From NCBI GenBank assembly GCA_905197435.1, contig CAJJYX010000069.1, forward strand, positions 1-15,240: a DNA stretch of 15,240 nt. Reading direction: 5' to 3'. The notes below the pieces were generated by a model. The model did no database searches and was not told where the DNA came from. It saw only the letters and a program-made list of their open reading frames with translations. Made by a program: the position numbers and the translations under genes. The DNA is from an uncultured Bacteroides sp. (GTDB lineage Bacteria > Bacteroidota > Bacteroidia > Bacteroidales > Bacteroidaceae). This document shows, piece after piece, positions 1 through 7,259 of the stretch; positions within the stretch are counted from its first letter, which is position 1, and every line of letters begins with the position of its first letter.

Positions 1-202
1 ATATAGTAGTCATTTGTTCCGAAGTCATACTGTCCGAATAGACACAACCGAAGAGATTGTGCTGTTCTCGTTGACACCGTTCTTGCCGGACTTGCCGAGC
101 CCTGCTTGCTTGTTCGGCAACACAAAGTACCTCTGGATGGGGCGCTTACTCCTTCCTCTGAAAGGTATGGTTGACTTGGTTAATACAGTTTTGATTTTCT
201 TT
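1..202. other. Intergenic tail with no supported gene
   Basis: This stretch lies downstream of the ACP-phosphodiesterase-like gene, which ends at 203 on the minus strand. Both strands have short open frames here (about 80 to 95 codons), but neither translation looks like a known family, and the minus-strand frame overlaps the real gene. A 7-base inverted repeat (TTGCCGA at 92-98, TCGGCAA at 114-120) with a 15-base loop is present, but no T-run follows it on either strand, so I do not call a terminator. I see nothing else. Confidence 0.5.
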
Positions 203-802
203 TTAAAGTTCCTGCCTGTTATAATTATCCTGATATTCAATGCTGAACTTTTGTAATTCAATAAAAAAGGGCCGGAATACAGCAAACAGTTCTTCGTCAT
301 GCTCTTCAAGGTATCGAACTGCCTTATCTACAGATATATCAATATGGTGATATTCTACCATGATATCCAACGATTCCTTTATTCCGTTCCGAGTGGCGTA
401 TTTCTGCAAACGGCCGGTCAGGATAAAATGCCAGACGAAACGTTTGAACCGCAGCGGAAGATAGCGATAGTACATGAGGAGGGAAAGGTAAAAGTTCCGG
501 CTATACCTCTTCAAGGGGATTTCAGAGAACAACCCGAAACGGGAAGCCAGCAAATAATCGAAATAAATATCCAGCAATACACCCGCATACCGTCCGAATT
601 CCGGTTGAAGAGCATGTACTACCTCGCAAACTGCCGGGTGATGGTCGGTATAATCGTCAATAGCGCGGTGAAGCAGGATACCTTTGCATATATCCGGTGG
701 ATAATTCCTATAAGAACTTCCCTTTACGGCATCTCCTACAAAGTTGCCCAACTGTACTTTTCTGTTCGAACCGGAAAGGAATATATGTGCCAGATAGTTC
801 AT
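203..802 (-). CDS. Acyl carrier protein phosphodiesterase-like protein (AcpH/DUF479 family)
   Basis: The product is 199 residues, close to the roughly 193 of E. coli AcpH. That enzyme hydrolyses the 4'-phosphopantetheine arm from holo-ACP to give apo-ACP. The family pattern is visible: the opening MNYLAHIFLSG, then LGNFVGDAVKG near residues 18-28, GILLHRAIDDYTDHHP at 41-56, and an Asp-rich LLDIYFDYLLA at 76-86. The His and Asp residues fit the HD-like metal site of the family. I start at 802 because the family begins MN(Y/F)LAH; an upstream in-frame ATG at 829 would only add nine unrelated residues. The start codon overlaps the lipB stop as ATGA, so translation is probably coupled. Both partners act on ACP: LipB consumes octanoyl-ACP and this enzyme would remove the carrier arm. 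The family call is firm; activity on ACP in this organism is inferred. Confidence 0.85.
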   Translation of the reverse strand: MNYLAHIFLSGSNRKVQLGNFVGDAVKGSSYRNYPPDICKGILLHRAIDDYTDHHPAVCEVVHALQPEFGRYAGVLLDIYFDYLLASRFGLFSEIPLKRYSRNFYLSLLMYYRYLPLRFKRFVWHFILTGRLQKYATRNGIKESLDIMVEYHHIDISVDKAVRYLEEHDEELFAVFRPFFIELQKFSIEYQDNYNRQEL

Positions 803-1458
803 GACAAGAGATTTACCAATTCCCCGCAAAGGCGCTCCTTCACTTCCTCCATCGGGACCTCACGTCCCAATTCTTTCTGCAAAGAAGTGACACCCTTGTC
901 TATGAATCCACAGGGATTGATATAACTGAAATAACGCAAATCGGTATTCACATTCAGCGCCAGCCCATGCATGGTAACGAAATGACTACTGCGCACACCG
1001 ATGGCACAGATTTTACGGGCACGGGGAGTATCCCCTTCCAGCCATACGCCCGTTGCTTTCTCCATACGTCCGGCCGAAATGCCATACGAAGCACAAACGC
1101 GAATCACCGCCTCTTCCAGCAAATGCACATACTCTTTCAACCCCAAAGAGAAATCCTCAAGGTTCAGAATAGGATAGCAGACCAACTGCCCCGGACCATG
1201 ATACGTAATATCACCACCGCGGTCAATATGATAAAGCGTAGCCCCTATCCTGCGCAATTGCTCTTCACCCAGCAGCATATTACCTTCCTTTCCACTACGT
1301 CCCAGCGTATAAACATGGGGATGTTCACAAAGCACAATATGATTGACATACTCCTCTCCTGCCTGCTTGGCATGTACAAGTGCATCAAACCATTCCGTCT
1401 GCCGGCTCCATGCCTCGGCATAAGGAATCATGTTCCAATCTGATATTTCCAGTTTCAT
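799..1458 (-). CDS. lipB: Octanoyltransferase LipB
   Basis: LipB transfers the octanoyl group from octanoyl-ACP to lipoyl-domain proteins, including glycine cleavage H protein and 2-oxoacid dehydrogenase E2, as the first step of lipoate synthesis in the cytoplasm. The 219-residue product has the family signature HPHVYTLGRSG near 46-56 and RGGDITYHGPGQLVCYP at 80-96. The catalytic pair is present as Lys149 in RKICAIG and Cys183 in INPCGF, matching the Lys and Cys of E. coli LipB. The stop overlaps the start of the ACP-phosphodiesterase-like gene (ATGA). A TAnnTTTG box ends only five bases before the ATG, so the leader would be extremely short. lipA is not in the window. gcvP in the same window belongs to a pathway that needs lipoylated H protein, but it lies in a separate operon. 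Confidence 0.96.
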   Translation of the reverse strand: MKLEISDWNMIPYAEAWSRQTEWFDALVHAKQAGEEYVNHIVLCEHPHVYTLGRSGKEGNMLLGEEQLRRIGATLYHIDRGGDITYHGPGQLVCYPILNLEDFSLGLKEYVHLLEEAVIRVCASYGISAGRMEKATGVWLEGDTPRARKICAIGVRSSHFVTMHGLALNVNTDLRYFSYINPCGFIDKGVTSLQKELGREVPMEEVKERLCGELVNLLS

Positions 1459-1463
1459 GAAAG

Positions 1464-1471
1464 CAAATATA
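1464..1471 (-). promoter_or_regulatory. Candidate Bacteroides -7 box for lipB
   Basis: On the minus strand the sequence reads TATATTTG, which fits the Bacteroides primary sigma factor -7 consensus TAnnTTTG. It ends five bases before the lipB ATG at 1458. I see no clear -33 element. If it is used, transcription would start within a few bases of the start codon. Confidence 0.5.
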
Positions 1472-1577
1472 GCACTTTTTTGAATTCACTCCCCGGATTT
1501 ATCTTAAATATATAGCACCAAAAGCATTTCATGAAAAAAACCGAACCCCTCCCATTACTTTTTTCCCAGAAAAGAAT

Positions 1578-1585
1578 TACCTTTG
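1578..1585 (+). promoter_or_regulatory. Candidate Bacteroides -7 box for the AraC-type gene
   Basis: The sequence TACCTTTG matches TAnnTTTG. It is preceded by a T-rich stretch about 20 bases upstream (around 1556-1563) that could serve as a weak -33 element. It lies 24 bases before the ATG at 1610, giving a leader of roughly 20 bases. Confidence 0.6.
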
Positions 1586-1609
1586 TACAAACTCTAAACG
1601 ACAAAGCGC

Positions 1610-2443
1610 ATGGAATTTCCTCAAGTCGACCTGCCAGTAGACATGATTGCATGGACTGAAGTAACGGAAGACATTCTAAACATATACAAACAGTCGTGCC
1701 GCCTGAAAGCATGTATCTTCGCACTTTGCATAGAAGGTTCCATCACCGTGTCCATCAATCTGATGGATACAGAAATAAAGCAGGGCGATTTCATTACCCT
1801 GCTTCCCGGGACCATCATACAGTTTTACGAACAAAGGGAAAAAGTATGCCTGGGATTCGTAGGATTCTCTGCCCACTGCCTCAATGGAGTCAACCTTATC
1901 CAGTCTACATTGAGTTCTTTCTCAACGATACTGGAGTATCCGGTACTGGCTGTCAACCCTATCGTCGCCTCTTACTTCAAGGACTATTTTGCCTTATGGG
2001 CGCGCATCACAACCGGTCCCTATCCACCCGATACAAAAATGGCACAAAGCACTCTGAGCACGCTCCTCAGCGGCATAGACAGAATGTATTGCCATCGTCC
2101 GCAGATACAAAAAGGAAACAAGAGCCGGAAAGAGGAAATATGCCGCGAACTGGTGCAACTCGTCATCGAGAACTATACCCACGAACGCCGCGCGCAATTC
2201 TATGCCGACAAGCTCGGCATCTCCCTGCAACACCTCAGCACCACCGTAAAGCAAGTAACCGGCAGAAATGTATTGGACATCATTGCCCATGTCGTCATTG
2301 TGGACGTGAAAGCCAAACTGAAATCAACTAATATGACCATTCAGGAAATAGCCTACTCCTTGAACTTTCCCAGTGCTTCCTTCTTTGGTAAATATTTCAA
2401 AAGGCACATGGGCATGAGCCCGCTGGAATATAGAAACAGCTAA
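1610..2443 (+). CDS. AraC-family transcriptional regulator
   Basis: The product is 277 residues. The N-terminal part (about 1-150) resembles an AraC-type cupin sensor, with the typical run IKQGDFITLLPGTI at 56-69. The C-terminal part (about 175-277) is the double helix-turn-helix domain: a first helix pair around LGISLQHLSTTVKQVTG at 202-218, a second around MTIQEIAYSLNFPSASFFGK at 242-261, and the terminal YFKRHMGMSPLEYR that is diagnostic of the family. It probably acts as a cytoplasmic activator. It converges with the metal operon, ending 13 bases from the ATPase stop, and diverges from lipB, so either could be a target. The ligand is unknown. The sensor domain holds Cys at 30, 35, 40, 80 and 90; I cannot tell whether these bind metal. 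Confidence 0.93.
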   Translation: MEFPQVDLPVDMIAWTEVTEDILNIYKQSCRLKACIFALCIEGSITVSINLMDTEIKQGDFITLLPGTIIQFYEQREKVCLGFVGFSAHCLNGVNLIQSTLSSFSTILEYPVLAVNPIVASYFKDYFALWARITTGPYPPDTKMAQSTLSTLLSGIDRMYCHRPQIQKGNKSRKEEICRELVQLVIENYTHERRAQFYADKLGISLQHLSTTVKQVTGRNVLDIIAHVVIVDVKAKLKSTNMTIQEIAYSLNFPSASFFGKYFKRHMGMSPLEYRNS

Positions 2444-2456
2444 GAAGAGACGTCCG

Positions 2457-4151
2457 TCAGAATCTATAACGCATACCGAGGTCACTCAAGACCACAGATA
2501 TGCAGGAAAGTAGCATGGCAGCGTCTGCCAGCACAGGGCTTAGCAGAATGTCATAAACAGGATAAAGCACTCCAGCCGCGACAAAGATACCGACTGTATT
2601 GTAAATGAAAGCCCAGAACAGATTCCGGCACATGAGGCTTACGGTCTGGTGAGACAACCGGAAAACTTTAGGCAACAGCAGGAGGTCTGAAGTCTTGAGG
2701 GTAACCATGGCGGCATCCGCAAGCATATCGGCCCCCTTTCCCATTACAATGCTGACATCGGCACACGCCAGGGCCTGCACGTCGTTTACACCGTCCCCTA
2801 CCATGGCAACTGTTTTACCCTGAAGCTGCAGTTTATGGATAAAATCTTCCTTGTCATCGGGCATGGCATCAGCCACAAAACGCATAATGCCCAAACTGCC
2901 CGCCACAGAAGAAGCCGTACGCTCACCATCTCCCGTAAGCATACATATTTCAATATCTTGAGTGCGCAGTTCCCTGACGGCTTCCATGGAAGTCACTCTC
3001 AACTGGTCCTTGATAGCAATGACGGCAAGCAAATCACTCTCACGACCAAAATAGACAATGCTGTTGCCGTCCGATTCATATTGTGTCAGCATATCAGCCA
3101 AGATATCCGACAGGTTGGCTTGATAATCTTTCAGCAGTTTATGGCTCCCCACCCAATATTCCATACCTTGATAGGCCACTCTGACACCTTTTCCGGTAAT
3201 GCTTTCGAAACCATCCAGATGGGCCGGAATAACCTGCTCTTCCCCTTCCAGAGCCGTGACGATAGCTTCGGCCAGAGGATGGTCGGAAGTAGACTCGGCA
3301 GCAAGCAACACATCCTTGTAATGTTCTTCCTGACCTTGTGCCCACAGCCAGCCAATCACCGTTGGGTGCCCTTCCGTGAGAGTACCCGTCTTGTCAAACA
3401 CCACAACATCCACATTGCGCATCTGCTCCAAAGCAGAAGTATCCCTGATAAAGATATGATTACGAGCAGCCTTATCGATACTTACCGCCAAAGCTACAGG
3501 AACAGCCACTCCTACGGTACACGGGCACGCCACCACCAATACGGATAAAGCGGCAAACAGACCGTGTGCCACCACATCTATACCTCCGAGGAACACCCAT
3601 ATAAAAAAGGTCAGCAGGGAAATGATGAGGATAATCGGGACAAAAAGCTCGGCAATGCGGTCGTCAATGCGCTGCTTCTCCGGCAATACACGGGCTGCGT
3701 TATGCTGCCAGCCTCCCGGCCGGCGGACGGTTGCCGACACATTGCTCCGGGCACGTTCCTCCATAAATTCGCCCGTCAGGGAAAGGGCGATGATGACGGT
3801 GGCAACTACATAATAGACATGCGGTTCCAGCCCGATGCCCAACCAATAATCCGGGAAGAAAGTATTGAACACACTGAACAGAAAAGCCACAGAGACGGTA
3901 AGTGTCACCAGACGGTCTATATTGCTGCGGCCCGACCGGGTTCCCTTCCAGGCGCCGGCATAAAAAGGAGCACCGAAAAACAGCAGTACCGGAATTGCCA
4001 GTACCATCTGTATTTCACGGGTATAGGATATATGCACAAAGGCTGTGGAAAACAGTATCAGCACGATCGTAAAAAGCCACGCACCGATAACGCGCAATCC
4101 CGTGCTGTGCATATCCGGCACGGGATGTGCGTTGGTAACTATATTGCTCAT
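2457..4151 (-). CDS. Copper-type P1B ATPase lacking most of its actuator domain
   Basis: This 564-residue protein is a heavy-metal P-type ATPase of the inner membrane. Visible motifs are CPC at 209-211 in the metal-binding helix, DKTGT at 253-257 (phosphorylated Asp253), SDHP at 289-292 in the nucleotide-binding domain, TGDG at 406-409 and GDGVND at 452-457. Tyr517-Asn518 and M546-x-x-S549 in the last helices are typical of Cu(I) transporters of the CopA type. About eight membrane helices can be read. There is no N-terminal metal-binding domain; a separate HMA protein is encoded just upstream. The main oddity is that the actuator domain is missing. The text passes from the helix after TM4 (TVRRPGGWQHNAARVL, 141-156) straight to the segment before TM5 (QRIDDRIAELFVP, 160-172), so about 100 residues including the DES-x-TGE loop are absent with the frame kept. 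CopA-like relatives are usually above 650 residues. Transport activity is doubtful. Confidence 0.9.
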   Translation of the reverse strand: MSNIVTNAHPVPDMHSTGLRVIGAWLFTIVLILFSTAFVHISYTREIQMVLAIPVLLFFGAPFYAGAWKGTRSGRSNIDRLVTLTVSVAFLFSVFNTFFPDYWLGIGLEPHVYYVVATVIIALSLTGEFMEERARSNVSATVRRPGGWQHNAARVLPEKQRIDDRIAELFVPIILIISLLTFFIWVFLGGIDVVAHGLFAALSVLVVACPCTVGVAVPVALAVSIDKAARNHIFIRDTSALEQMRNVDVVVFDKTGTLTEGHPTVIGWLWAQGQEEHYKDVLLAAESTSDHPLAEAIVTALEGEEQVIPAHLDGFESITGKGVRVAYQGMEYWVGSHKLLKDYQANLSDILADMLTQYESDGNSIVYFGRESDLLAVIAIKDQLRVTSMEAVRELRTQDIEICMLTGDGERTASSVAGSLGIMRFVADAMPDDKEDFIHKLQLQGKTVAMVGDGVNDVQALACADVSIVMGKGADMLADAAMVTLKTSDLLLLPKVFRLSHQTVSLMCRNLFWAFIYNTVGIFVAAGVLYPVYDILLSPVLADAAMLLSCISVVLSDLGMRYRF

Positions 4152-4168
4152 TCAATTTATTTTTAGAT

Positions 4169-4204
4169 GGTTGTTGTTCCGCTTTAATAAAGCAACAACC
4201 GGAA
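4169..4204 (-). promoter_or_regulatory. Intergenic RNA structure between the HMA and ATPase genes
   Basis: The 69-base gap between the HMA gene and the ATPase start holds nested complementary blocks. GGTTGTTG (4169-4176) pairs with CAACAACC (4193-4200). GCTTT (4181-4185) pairs with AAAGC (4189-4193). TTCCG (4177-4181) is complementary to CGGAA (4200-4204), which in the transcript gives a pseudoknot-like order. No T-run follows it in the direction of transcription, so it is not a simple terminator. A role in setting ATPase translation or in mRNA processing is inference. Confidence 0.4.
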
Positions 4205-4220
4205 TGAGCAGTTTGTTCAA

Positions 4221-4532
4221 TTACTTCTTATCGTCCTGCTTGGTTTCCTTGACAAACTCCGCTTCATAATGGAACTTTTTGAAACCTTCTTTCAACTTTT
4301 CGACATTGGTCTTGTCGGCATCGTATGTGATGGTTACCGTCTTTGTTTTCAGGTCTGTGTTGAAGTCCTTCAGTCCCTTCTCAAAACGGATGTTATTGTT
4401 TATCTTCCTTACACAATTCTCACACTTCATCTGCGCCACCTTAAACACGACTGTACGGATGTCTTTTGCCATTGCGGCAGTCGCACAAAACACTACGGCT
4501 GCCAAAGTAATTAAAATTCTTCTCGCTTTCAT
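4221..4532 (-). CDS. Secreted single-domain heavy-metal-associated (HMA) protein
   Basis: The product is 103 residues. Residues 1-22 form a signal peptide (basic MKARR, hydrophobic core, cleavage probably after AAMA), so the mature protein is periplasmic. The rest is one HMA fold with the metal-binding motif M-K-C-E-N-C at 35-40, in the place where Atx1/CopZ-type chaperones and ATPase N-terminal domains have M-x-C-x-x-C. The C-terminal tail is charged and lysine-rich. It lies 25 bases downstream of the TonB receptor gene and 69 bases upstream of the ATPase gene on the same strand. It probably carries copper or another soft metal across the periplasm. The metal is inferred from the motif and from the copper-type ATPase. 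The ATPase has no such domain of its own, and this one is on the other side of the membrane from a usual CopA N-terminal domain. Confidence 0.88.
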   Translation of the reverse strand: MKARRILITLAAVVFCATAAMAKDIRTVVFKVAQMKCENCVRKINNNIRFEKGLKDFNTDLKTKTVTITYDADKTNVEKLKEGFKKFHYEAEFVKETKQDDKK

Positions 4533-4557
4533 TGTTTCTGATATTTTTTAAATCAAT

Positions 4558-6774
4558 TCAAATTCTCGGTAAATTGAAGCGGACACCCACATAAGCTTTC
4601 GCTCCATGCATAGGTCCCCAAATCATGGTTGCATCAAAGTTGTTCCCCCAAGGGTTGGAAGCATCGATGATGGGATTCTTCTGCTTGAAATTAGTCAGGT
4701 TCTCGCCACCGACGTATATAGACCAGCGACGGAAATAACGTGTCACCTGTGCACTCAACTGTTCAAAACTTCCATAGCGTCTCTCCCACGACCAGCTTCC
4801 ATTTTCCTGTTCATAGGGAGTCGGCATGCGTCCGCCGCCGTTCAACTGCAAAGTTGCATCAAATTGCCACAATCCCAAAGGCGTCTGATAGGAAACCGTC
4901 AACAAGCCTTTATATTTGCTGGTAAGAGGTTTCTCCATCAGCTCTCCGTTATAGTTCGTCTTGGCATCCGTCCAACGATAAGCAGCAGTAAAAGTGAACC
5001 CGGGAAAGAACGGATAGCTTGCCTCCACCTGGACTACTTGTGAATAAGAACGGCCATGGAGGTTATAAAAAAGAACGGCATGCGGATCAGTATCCATGTC
5101 TACCACCACCTGCTTGCGGAAATCCGTGTAATAGTATTCCGCATTCAGATTCAAGGTTTTACCAAACAAGGGGATATAGGCGGAAGTGCTCGCGCCATAG
5201 TTCCAAGCCTCATCCTGGTCAAGACGTTTGGCTATATCTATCCGGCGGCTGCTTGCCAGCAAGTAGTTATTCTCGGCCAGCACATGGTTTGTGCGGTATC
5301 CCTTTCCTGCCGAAAGGCGGAAATGTACATATTCGTTAGGATTGTATTTTACGTGGAAACGTGGAGTGACGAAATAGCCGTATTCACTGCTATGGTCACC
5401 GCGAATGCCTCCCATCAGAACCAGTTTATCTTCCCAATTGTAAGTGTACTGCACATAGGCGCCGGGAACGGCTTCTTTGGCAAACTTCTTTGTCAAAGGC
5501 TGTTCTGCATCATTGTTCAACCGATAATGTTGGTCATAAGAGTCATAATTAAAGCTCAATCCGGCAGAAAGGCTTTGGCGTTTGCCCAGCTCAGTCTCGA
5601 ACAACAAAGAGGCATAAGCGTTATGCTGATCCACATCGTAGATTTTCCGGCCGTACAAGGCATCCTGCTTGTGCAAGGAGCCGGAGAGAATCAGTGCCAA
5701 ATTGGTGTTCCTCTCCTTATTAAATATATAGGCATTCTTGGTGAAGGCTTCGTAGCGGTCGGTACCGATACTTATCTTATAAGGATCGGAAAAATGTTCC
5801 TTGCCATGACTGACCTGCCCGCTGTTCCGGTCTTCGGAAAGTATCTTAACGCCTGCCTGAAACACGTAGCGGTCACCCATATAGGCCCAACGGTTCCACA
5901 AATTATACTGTTCCACCTGGGGAATATCGGCAAAGCCGTCATCATTGCCGTCGTGAGCCTTTGTTTCATTCTCATAATGCGCCAGCAGCGAAGTACTCCA
6001 ACGCTTGGAAAGCTTCAACGTAGCGTCGGCATTGGCCTCGTAGCGGTTGGTACTGCTGGCGAAAAGGTTGGCCGAGAACCAATCAGCCTCAGGCAATTGG
6101 GGTTTCTTGAATTCCACATTGATTTGTCCCGTAATGGCTTCGTAGCCGTTCTTCACAGACGAGCTGCCCTTACTTACCTGAATGCTCTGCATCCACGGCC
6201 CGGGTACATAGCCCAGCCCATAGGGAGCCGCAGCCCCCCGGTAATTCGGAATATTTTCCGTCATCATCTGTACATACGTGCCGGACAAGCCCAGAAGCTT
6301 GATTTGCTTGGCACCGGTGGCAGCATCGGAATAGGTAACGTCTACCGAAGGATTCGTCACAAAACTCTCTCCAAGATTACAGCAGGCGGCACGGCTTAAC
6401 TCGGCACTGCTTATCATATCTTCGTTCATCACACTGTTACGCAGTTTCATAGTGCCCAGCTTGCGGCTGACAACATTCACCTCACTCAACTCCACGCCTT
6501 CGCGCAGAACGATATCAAGCATTTCATCACGGCTGCTGACATGTATCGTATCGTTTTCAAAACCGATAAAACTGACTACAAGCATGTGCCTGTCTTTGGG
6601 TTTGGACAAGGCGAAAGTACCATCCGCCGAAGTGGTGGTTCCCTGAGTGGTTCCCTGCCAGAAAAGATTAGCACCCGCAATCGGGTCACCCAAATTATCT
6701 TTTACCGTCCCCTTTACCTGCGCCTGCAAGGCCACGAAAGAGAACAGCATGATTCCTATCAAACTATATTTCAT
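4558..6774 (-). CDS. TonB-dependent outer-membrane receptor, probably for a metal or metal complex
   Basis: The product is 738 residues. Residues 1-18 are a signal peptide ending LQA. Residues 20-90 form the carboxypeptidase-regulatory-like beta domain common at the N-terminus of Bacteroidetes receptors (KGTVKDNLGDPIAGANLFW, then DGTFALSKP). The plug follows at about 110-225, with the conserved stretches AACCNLGESF at 129-138 and IQVSKGSSSVKNGYEAITGQ at 198-217. The remainder is the beta-barrel, ending in a beta strand GVRFNLPRI. It imports a ligand across the outer membrane using TonB energy. No SusD-like partner is adjacent, which argues against glycan uptake. The flanking HYC_CC_PP-like and HMA genes suggest a metal substrate. 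The Cys-Cys pair in the plug (131-132) could touch metal, but it is also where this receptor group has a conserved sequence. Substrate identity is inferred. Confidence 0.92.
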   Translation of the reverse strand: MKYSLIGIMLFSFVALQAQVKGTVKDNLGDPIAGANLFWQGTTQGTTTSADGTFALSKPKDRHMLVVSFIGFENDTIHVSSRDEMLDIVLREGVELSEVNVVSRKLGTMKLRNSVMNEDMISSAELSRAACCNLGESFVTNPSVDVTYSDAATGAKQIKLLGLSGTYVQMMTENIPNYRGAAAPYGLGYVPGPWMQSIQVSKGSSSVKNGYEAITGQINVEFKKPQLPEADWFSANLFASSTNRYEANADATLKLSKRWSTSLLAHYENETKAHDGNDDGFADIPQVEQYNLWNRWAYMGDRYVFQAGVKILSEDRNSGQVSHGKEHFSDPYKISIGTDRYEAFTKNAYIFNKERNTNLALILSGSLHKQDALYGRKIYDVDQHNAYASLLFETELGKRQSLSAGLSFNYDSYDQHYRLNNDAEQPLTKKFAKEAVPGAYVQYTYNWEDKLVLMGGIRGDHSSEYGYFVTPRFHVKYNPNEYVHFRLSAGKGYRTNHVLAENNYLLASSRRIDIAKRLDQDEAWNYGASTSAYIPLFGKTLNLNAEYYYTDFRKQVVVDMDTDPHAVLFYNLHGRSYSQVVQVEASYPFFPGFTFTAAYRWTDAKTNYNGELMEKPLTSKYKGLLTVSYQTPLGLWQFDATLQLNGGGRMPTPYEQENGSWSWERRYGSFEQLSAQVTRYFRRWSIYVGGENLTNFKQKNPIIDASNPWGNNFDATMIWGPMHGAKAYVGVRFNLPRI

Positions 6775-6811
6775 TTCTGTTTTATACTTAAAAAGTGATT
6801 AAAAAATGATT

Positions 6812-6838
6812 CCCTTCGGGCAATTCAAGTCATTGCCC
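6812..6838 (-). promoter_or_regulatory. Hairpin between the Cys-rich gene and the TonB receptor gene
   Basis: GGGCAAT (6818-6824) and ATTGCCC (6832-6838) form a perfect 7-base stem with a 7-base loop. Overlapping it, CCC-TTC-GGG at 6812-6820 can form a second small stem that competes for the same G run. Read on the minus strand, a run of six T follows within about a dozen bases (near 6802-6807). This could be a leaky terminator or processing site that lowers receptor expression relative to the first gene. Function is inferred from the sequence alone. Confidence 0.4.
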
Positions 6839-6852
6839 CATATAAAACAATT

Positions 6853-7251
6853 CTAAATAAGAAGTATAGAATAAAGCGTCAGATAATGACGCGAACCGAC
6901 AGAATATGGCGGTGCTCCAAGAATAAATTTCGGAATATGAGCCACCTGCGGAACGGAGTAATCAAAAAACGGCAGTTGTTCACAAAACAGTGTAAGAGGT
7001 GATACAAACGAGACAGACTCGTGTGCATGCTTCACAAAGTCCACCTTGTAATAGACAGCTGTACAGCCGGTATCCTTGCATGTCTTCTGTGAGGCACGAT
7101 GTGTATCATGACATTTGGAACAGCCGGAAGCGCAACAGCTTTGTGTCGTCTCGCATCCGGCACAACAATACTGAACCACAGACACCCCCACTCCGCTTAT
7201 AATGATAAGGGAGGAAAAGAGTACAGCCAGTATGTAACGGAGTTCCTTCAT
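6853..7251 (-). CDS. Small Cys-rich exported protein resembling the HYC_CC_PP family
   Basis: The product is 132 residues from the chosen start at 7251. Residues 1-25 form a hydrophobic leader (MKELRYILAVLFSSLIIISG), so it is probably exported or membrane-anchored. Next comes a dense cysteine block between residues 29 and 63, with QYCC, a CC pair at 39-40, C44-x-x-C47, and C58 and C63, plus His48 and His51. A PP pair lies near the C-terminus (APPYS), followed by a hydrophobic end. This order fits the HYC_CC_PP family of Bacteroidetes, here with Gln in place of the His of HYC. It is first in the metal operon, 78 bases before the TonB receptor gene. The cysteines suggest metal binding or disulfides in the periplasm. 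An in-frame ATG at 7314 would add 21 residues ahead of the signal peptide; I reject it because a promoter box lies between the two ATGs. Confidence 0.72.
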   Translation of the reverse strand: MKELRYILAVLFSSLIIISGVGVSVVQYCCAGCETTQSCCASGCSKCHDTHRASQKTCKDTGCTAVYYKVDFVKHAHESVSFVSPLTLFCEQLPFFDYSVPQVAHIPKFILGAPPYSVGSRHYLTLYSILLI

Positions 7252-7259
7252 AAACACTG

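Noticed and set aside
92..120. Inverted repeat as terminator of the lipB transcript
   Set aside because: The stem has only seven bases with a 15-base loop, and there is no T-run after it on the minus strand.
299..925. 208-codon open frame on the plus strand
   Set aside because: It overlaps both lipB and the ACP-phosphodiesterase-like gene in antisense, and its translation resembles nothing known.
3768..3776. TGE tripeptide in the ATPase (residues 126-128) as the actuator motif
   Set aside because: It sits at the cytoplasmic end of TM4, before the position of the actuator domain, and lacks the preceding DES-x context. It is a chance match.
5056..6399. 447-codon open frame on the plus strand
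   Set aside because: It lies wholly antisense to the TonB receptor gene, whose protein shows clear domains. The translation of the antisense frame has no recognisable family features.
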